Source of the DNA: Allodiplogaster sudhausi
Taxonomy: Eukaryota; Nematoda; Chromadorea; Rhabditida; Diplogasteridae
Reading direction: 5' to 3'
Length of the DNA: 64,000 nt
Assembly (NCBI GenBank): GCA_945643635.1
Contig: CALZFC010000105.1
Location: 426,001-490,000 of the forward strand
Shown in pieces: positions 57,672-64,000 of this stretch (position 1 is the stretch's first letter; every line of letters starts with the position of its first letter). Below the pieces are notes generated by a model, which had not been told where the DNA came from, made no database searches, and saw only the letters and a list, made by a program, of their open reading frames with translations. The translations under genes were made by a program, and so were the position numbers.

Positions 57672-58815
57672 GTCTAATCGCCCGTCTCCATTCATACACA
57701 TTACCAAGGTGTCATAATGTCGTCCCAATCCAGCAACTTGCAACCTTTTTCTAATTTCGCAAGAAATCTTGAGAAAAGGTGACGCTCTTTATCACAATTA
57801 GCAAAATGAAAAAAAAAATGCTAAAGAGAAAAAAGATATTCCACTTTGAGTGGCCCTTTGCATCTTTTTGTAAATAGGCTTCGAATGCAATGGGATAAGA
57901 GATTTCTGGGATTGCCCCGGGGGCCCAGGAAATAGCCTAGATAAAACTTGCGCTCATGCACAAAGAGAAGCAGAGACATTGAACTCTCTCGTTCTCAGCA
58001 ACTGCCAGGAGGCAAGAGTGCCGCGCTAACAATTATTACAAAGGAGTAAAACAACATCAGTACATAATAATGCAAGCAATGAATCAGAAATGTTCGAAGA
58101 GCACACAATGCAATCGAAATGTTGTGAACGCGTGATAAGGGCAGAGTGACATGGAAAGGTTAGAGAAGAGGAGACTCCGTGAGAGAGCGTGGTGATCTGA
58201 GAGAGTGTCGATGGCAAGATAGGAGAGGAACGAGTAGACACAACACAACAGCCATATCACCGAAGAAATAAAGACCGAAACAAACAGCGTTAGACGCTAA
58301 TCGGACAAAGTAACAAGGGGATGTCATCGCAAGGAGGCTACCACATAAGGCTAGCGGCCGAGAACACACAGAATGAATATTGGAACTTCTTAATTCCGGC
58401 CATTTCACACGAAAGAATGAGGGAAGCAGAAATGGTAAGTAGGAAGAGTAAGAGAAGAAAGGCCTGACTCGCAGTGAGAATTAAAAGAACTGTGACCAAA
58501 AGCTGTTTCAATACGGTAATACAGGGATAAAAGCTAGAGAAAAACTTACTTGTAGAATCGTTTCCTTCGTATAGCAAAATTTGGCAAGTATATCAGCAAT
58601 ACTTTAAAAAATAATGCAATAAAACTATCATAAAATTAACATAATGAAAGGACTTGAAGAATTCTTTACAAGTAACAGGAACTGCAACACTCGGATTACG
58701 TTGCACTCAATCGGGATGATATTCACTCGACAGGAAGGGGACTAATCAAGAATAAACAAAGACTCACTCGAGATATACTGGAGATTTCGCAAGGCCAAGG
58801 CATTCATAGAGACAT
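56733..58815. other. gap upstream of DB-module gene 2, with satellite and a possible membrane-protein gene
   Basis: 56935-57675 is GA satellite. Right of it, on minus at about 58580-58160, exon-like frames encode strings of hydrophobic residues (LLVTVLLILTASQAFLLLLF; AMTSPCYFVRLASNAVCFGL), which could be a small multi-span membrane protein; exon joins are not resolved and I do not recognise a family. Confidence 0.4.
56935..57675. repeat. long GA satellite with GAGACTGAGAAAGAGATAGC unit
   Basis: About 740 bp made of GAGACTGAGAAAGAGATAGC plus GAGAGNGAA blocks of 40-60 bp repeated at least ten times between pure (GA)n runs. Confidence 0.9.
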
Positions 58816-61251
58816 TCAATATTCAAGAGAGAAGTCAGAGGAAGAAGAACGGAGCCAAAAGAAAGGAGAGCTCTTGAGGGTGGCAAGCGTCTCCTTAGCT
58901 TCTCTCCCTCTCTTCAGCTCAGCTTCCTCGATGAATCTTTCGGCGCTATCGGTAAGTAGGAAAGGTTCCTGGTCAAGAGTGGGAATTGGAGCGGGAGTGG
59001 AATAAGGACAAGAGGAAGGGGGGGACGAAGGCTGATGAGCCGAGGGAGAAGATGACACCACCACAGGAACTCTGCTTTCTTCCGCAACCGGCTCGGAGTC
59101 CTAAAAAGATGCTTGTACTTTCGCCGCAACGATCCTTTTATGAATTCTGAGCATGAATCATCTCAATGACTTCCTCTCAAAATGACGAAAGTTTAAATTT
59201 TATGAAGCTCAATTTTTTATAAGCTTCAGATTTACTGGTCAAAAATTAAGGTGTTATGGTTTGCTAAATTAACTCCTAACAATAAGTCGAAGACAATCAA
59301 TTGCTAATTTAGAGACATCAACATGAAATCAGGCTGTATATGATAGAGAAATCAATTTTACACAATCTAGCAATCAAGGCTTTCAATCGATCTTCAAAAC
59401 ATATCTTATTCTATGCAGCCGATATTTAGAAAACTTTAAATCACTTCTAAGTTTTGAAAACCCCTGTATGGAACTGATCTCCTATTCTGATTTGGTGTTA
59501 ATGACTCGAAATTAGCAAAAGAGCAAAACGGACTTCGATTTAGTTTTAGCAAATTTTAAGAATATACAAAAACTCTAGAAGGATTTCTTTTTTCAAAATT
59601 CATTTCTCCCAAACAGCAATTAGGTTCAAAAAATGGCCAAAATATATTGATCACATTTTGAAAACTCTGGGCTTGAAGATTTCAGAGATCATCTTCCTCA
59701 CAGTTCTACAGTCTTTCAAGATAATTCACAAAGATAGGATCGAGTTTTGAATGCGCCCTGAGCGGGCAAAGTGCCGTTTCGGCTATACCTCGCCTTTTCT
59801 GACTAATGTTTACGAACCAAGACAAAGATGGCATTGTTGTGTGAAGAGTAGAGAGCAGAAGAGGAGAAAAGAGGAGTGAGGGGGGCAGGAGGGAATTCCT
59901 CTTCTACTTCATCTTCTTCTTCGTCACCTTCTTCTCCTTCCTTTACTTCGAGAATTCCAACATCTTCCTGTAAAGTCAACATTTAATTACTTTCCTTCTT
60001 CATTGCCATTTTAAAATGCACAAAACTATTTACGCTATCAATCAAGCAAAACGAAAATTGATGAATGCACAGCCTGACATGGAAGATGTCGTCACAGGAA
60101 AGTTGTTCGAACGCTCGAGGAAGCGGGTCACGCCAGGAAGGAGAAGAAAGCGAGAGAGCGGGGAGAGGAGCAGACGGAGAGAGAGTGAGTAGAGGAGCAG
60201 TGAGAGACGCCGACATCTCCGGGTCAGGCGGCGCCTCGGTTGCCTACAGGCAGCTCTTCTTTTCCCAACCATCAATTCCAAGGAATATCGCATAAACTTG
60301 TCACACGAAATTTTTATTTCAAGATATTCGGTAAGAAAAAGAGACCTCGATGGCAGTAGCGATTTGGGTGGGGACGGAGAGGAGAGGGGCGCATCGAGAA
60401 GACAGAAGAGTGGACTGAATCTGATTCCGCTTAGCCCCACTCGACCGCTCTTCCTCTCCACTCGACATCGCCAGCAGAACAGCCAAGTCCCTCCCACCTA
60501 CAACCGCAAAGATCAAATAGAATCTCAAGAGAGTTCACGGAAGGACACTCGCCTTTGTTTTGAATCAACTTGACAATCTCACGGAAGTCGTGCTTCTTTC
60601 TGGGAGCGGCCACCGGCGAAGGAGAAGCAGTGGCTGAGAAGGCAGAGGAGGAAGTCGAAGAGTGGGGACCAGCAGAGGATGGGCCTGGGCCAGGAGAGGA
60701 ACCATCACTGCCCTGGTGGCCTCCCTGAAGAGAGAGAGAGAGATGGAGAAGGAGACAGAGAGAGAGATAAGAGTGAGAGAGGAGAGAGTGTAGAGAGGAG
60801 TAAGAGGAGAGACAGAGAGGAGACAGAGAGGAGACAGAGAGGAGAGAGAGAGAGAGAGCGAGAGAGAGAGGAGAGAGGCTTAGGAGAAAGGGATAGATTG
60901 AAGAGAGCGAAAGAGAGAAATAGAGAAAAGGAGAGAGGGATAATACAGAAAAAGAAAGGGAGGGAGAGAGGGAGAGAGAGAGAGTGCTGACAACGTCGGT
61001 GCATGCGCCATGTTGAACCCCCCCCCCCCCCTCCCCCCGGACAGCTCAGAAAAATGTAATATTTTGCCTTTATGCCTCGGACTGACAGGGAAGTGGCGCA
61101 TCATAGGAATGGGTTGGTTGACACCTTGGGAGGAGAGAGGTTTCTGCTCTTCTTCCTTCATGCATTTTTCACTCTCCTTTCCCAGCAGAAGACGGCCCAC
61201 TTTTCGGCGCATCATTTGAACTCCGCCATTCCGACGACGACCTGTTAATAA

Positions 61252-61300
<49 letters not shown>

Positions 61301-61317
61301 GAGAGAGAGACAGACAG

Positions 61318-61413
<96 letters not shown>

Positions 61414-62542
61414 CATAAGGAATACCTGGAGGAAGTGATGGCTTATTCTTCTTCGTCTTCTCGTAAGCGTCATCCCCATGGACTGTCTTAATGTGCTTGC
61501 GAAGTGAAGAGGGATCCGTGTAGCATTTCGTGCACGAATCGAGATTGCACTGGTAGGGCTTCTGCAAGAGTTTCACACCATATCCCGATCATATTCATTT
61601 TATTAGAGAGAGAAAGATCGAAAGGGATTGAACGAGAGAACGGATGAAAAGAGAAAGAAAGAGAAAGAGGGAAAAAAGAAAGACAAGAGGTACAGAGAGA
61701 TTGAAAGGAAGGGAGAGAGAGAGAGATACGGCGTATTCGCAGGAAACAAGTGGAACGCAAGCGAACTTAATCAGAGTGAGTACGATTCTGGTGCTTGGCC
61801 CTGTCGGAAGCGTTAGAGAAAGATTTTCCACAGTGGGGGAACTCGCAAGCGTAGGGCTTCTCCCCGGTGTGGCTCCGCTGGTGAGTCTTCAGGTTCTCCA
61901 GGCGGCTGTAGCTCTTCGTGCAACCGACGAATTAAAGTACAAACAATCTTACATAAAGAAGATAAGAAGAGAAAGAAGAGGCTAGAAGAATTAAGAATAC
62001 GGACTGAGCAAGTGTTAGGCTTCTCCCCCGTGTGTCTGCGGAGATGAACAACGAGCATGTACTGGGCACGGAAGGGATTCTCCCGACAACAGCCACGCCA
62101 GCGACACTCGCACGCCTTCTCTGGGTTGATGTGCTGCTTGCGTACGTGATCCACCAGGGCCTTCAACACTCCGCTCTCTCTCTCTCTATTTCTCTCTCTC
62201 TCTCTCTCGCTCGATCTTTCTCTCTCTCTCTCTCGCTCGCTCTCTCTCCTTTCTCTCTCTCTCTGCACTTTTTCTACACATCTTCTGAGTGCTAAAGAAG
62301 GCTGTGCAGTCACCCCACTGGCACTGAAGATCGTCAAGAGCTTCAACATCCACAAGTTCTCCGTCTTCTGACAGCGGCGAAAGCGAACAGTCAACTGATG
62401 GAGACTGCTTCTTCGCTCGAAAAGCTGACCCGTCGCCGCATCTAGACATATCCATCATGATAAGAGTAGCAGAGAAAGAGAGAGGGAGAGAGAGAGAGAG
62501 GGAGAGAGAGAGAGGGAGAGAGAGAGGGAGAGAGAGGGAGAA

Positions 62543-62580
<38 letters not shown>

Positions 62581-63474
62581 GACTTGCCTGGGCAGTCGCG
62601 TGCACCCTCCACTGGCTCCCTTCAACTCTCCACTGACGACTTTCTTCTTACCCGATCCGAGTGGTCTTCCCCGTGACCGTGTCTTTCCTTGCATTCCTTT
62701 CCTGCTTAGGCCTGAGTCTTTGTCTTCTTCTCCTTCATTTTCTGGAAGAGAGTCGGGCTGAGTCTGCGAATGCTCTTTAAACACGGAAAAAGCACCGTCT
62801 CCGTTCTCTCTCTCCTGCAAATATTATAAAAAATTATGACTTATTCATAAAAATGCACAGAAAACGCGAGACATTAAAAAGAAAATGAAATGGTCACTGA
62901 CCGTCTAAAAAGAAGATTCATCATTGGAATGGAAGGGATGATTAGGAGCTGAAGATGCAGAGGAGAGAGCAGTGGAGGGAGGGAGAGGAAAAGAAGTAGA
63001 GACGGAGAGAGAGGGAGGCGGATGTGAGAGAGTGCAGAGAGGAACAGGGAGAGAGAGAGAAGGAGCAGACGAACAAGCAATTCGCGAGTTGAACTGCTTG
63101 AGGACTGCAGACGAATGCGCGAAGAGTTCTTCAGCCACAGACTCGGCTCCAGCTTGGCCATGGCAAGAAGAGGAAGAAGGGGGGAAGCGGGAGGAGCACT
63201 GCGACTGCTGCAGTTCCAGCGCGTTCTGGTGGGCTGCCATGACTGCCGCCGCTGCACTCCCACTGCTTATCGCAGACAACACTAGAAGCAAAGCTGTCAG
63301 AGACAGAGAGAGAGAAGAGAGAGGGAGAGAGAAGAGAGAGGTAGAGAGAAGAGAGAGGGAGAGACAGAGAGAAGAGAGAAAGAAAAGAGAGGGAGAGAGA
63401 AGAGAGAGGGAGAGAGAAGAGAGAGAGAGAAGAAAGAGGGAGAGAGAAGAGAGAGGGCGAGAGAGTAGAGAGAC

Positions 63475-63513
<39 letters not shown>

Positions 63514-63625
63514 TGAAAGAAGCGAAGACGAATAATGATAGAAATGAACCTGAAGGTCCAGAAGAGGATCCGCTGGCAGAAAACATGGAAGAGTCACTGT
63601 GGCCGCAGTTCGAGAGACGTTCCAT
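58816..63625 (-). CDS. GLI: GLI / tra-1-like five-finger C2H2 transcription factor
   Basis: Start ATG 63625 ([20 protein letters not shown]); stop 58816-58818 after [10 protein letters not shown]. Exon 2 is Ala/Gln/Ser-rich; exon 3 has an AT-hook-like [12 protein letters not shown]. Fingers in order: [87 protein letters not shown] then [25 protein letters not shown] then RKHIKTVHG. [19 protein letters not shown] and [13 protein letters not shown] are diagnostic for GLI/Ci rather than Zic. GLI factors end the Hedgehog pathway; the nematode member is the sex-determination factor TRA-1. The C-terminal half is Ser/Pro-rich and acidic ([16 protein letters not shown]). The join between fingers 4 and 5 lacks a canonical donor. 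Confidence 0.88.
60986..61060. mobile_element. left-end fragment of the CAGTGCTGAAC MITE in a GLI intron
   Basis: GTGCTGACAACGTCGGTGCA, a poly-C run and CTCAGAAAAATG match the left third of the element at 47761; the rest is missing. Confidence 0.7.
61255..61410 (-). repeat. GA/GACA microsatellite in GLI intron
   Basis: (GA)n interrupted by (GACA)n runs of up to about eight units. Further GA tracts in other GLI introns lie at 60730-60870, 62470-62577 and 63300-63510. Confidence 0.85.
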
Positions 63626-64000
63626 CACTCAAGTCACTCATATTCATACACACAAATCAACTGATCACGTGGATTTGCACTCTCAGTATTGGAGACTGCT
63701 TCATATTGAGAAAGAAGTGACCGATGAACGCATTGCACAATAATGATGTGCTATGAAGAATTTATATTTTAAAAATGGATACATTAAGAAAATGTTTTTT
63801 TTTTGCCTGCAAAAAAAACATTTTCTCCCAATAAATGTGATTTTTGACCGAAGAAATGCATTGTTTGGCTTTGTACACCCCCCCCCCCCCCTCGGCCTGG
63901 AGTAATTCACCGGACCTTGTTCAGCACTGATGAATAATTGGTTGCAATTTGATTTGACCATTCTCAATGGGCCACCCATGGTGAATTGAGCTCTTAAAGT
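63626..64000. other. 5' flank of GLI with a MITE fragment
   Basis: No gene seen. 63795-63930 matches the right half of the MITE at 47761 (ACATTTTCTCCCAATAAATG, poly-C run, GGACCTTGTTCAGCACTG). Confidence 0.65.

Noticed and set aside
61255..61410. CRISPR-like or satellite array from regular GACA units
   Set aside because: Pure microsatellite with no unique spacers, inside a eukaryotic intron.

Overview
The window is eukaryotic, from an animal with a compact, intron-rich genome. Most genes have many small exons split by GT-AG introns of about 30-120 nt. Introns and intergenic gaps are full of (CT/GA)n microsatellite. Gene content is metazoan: Twist bHLH, a GLI-type five-finger factor, integrin beta, a TRPC channel and coronin-7. 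Two neighbouring secreted cysteine-rich proteins with a DB-like module, and splice-acceptor-like AGs just upstream of many start codons, point to an ecdysozoan, most likely a nematode. That taxonomic call is inference; no species can be named.

Layout. 1-1140: 3' end of a non-LTR retrotransposon abutting an SLC36-like amino-acid transporter (-). 3351-4462: twist (-), divergent from a complete TRPC channel, 4965-9532 (+). 10195-16031: coronin-7 (-). 17772-19060: MRPL40 (-). 19177-19654: hAT-like MITE with an 8-bp target duplication. 19913-24474: Mutator-like element with about 138-bp TIRs and a 9-bp target duplication. 24613-33366: an AT-hook/C2H2/MULE-like gene (+) outside those TIRs. 33582-33997: SPT4 (+). 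About 33669-34768: a 550-bp tandem duplication covering the 3' ends of SPT4 and of a TTBK/CK1-like kinase (34716-36462, -). 36831-40361: RPA1 (-). 40404-41569: a TIR element with many subterminal repeats. 41818-43393: CWC25 (+). 44514-49650: integrin beta (+). 50192-52561: TMUB-like ubiquitin-like membrane protein (+). 52678-54213 and 54925-56732: two paralogous DB-module secreted proteins (-). 56935-57675: long GA satellite. 58816-63625: GLI/tra-1-like zinc finger gene (-). 61.0 and 63.8 kb: fragments of a small MITE whose full copy lies in an integrin intron at 47.8 kb.

The genes are mostly unrelated housekeeping and developmental genes: transcription elongation, splicing, replication, mitochondrial translation, cytoskeleton, adhesion, signalling. 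They do not form a pathway. The most distinctive themes are (1) CT-repeat tracts biased to the sense strand of introns, (2) very short introns and a 22-nt microexon, (3) candidate spliced-leader acceptors at start codons, and (4) two different MULE-class genes side by side, one inside an intact element and one that looks domesticated. Exon coordinates come from hand splicing with reading-frame continuity; where I could not close a junction I say so.
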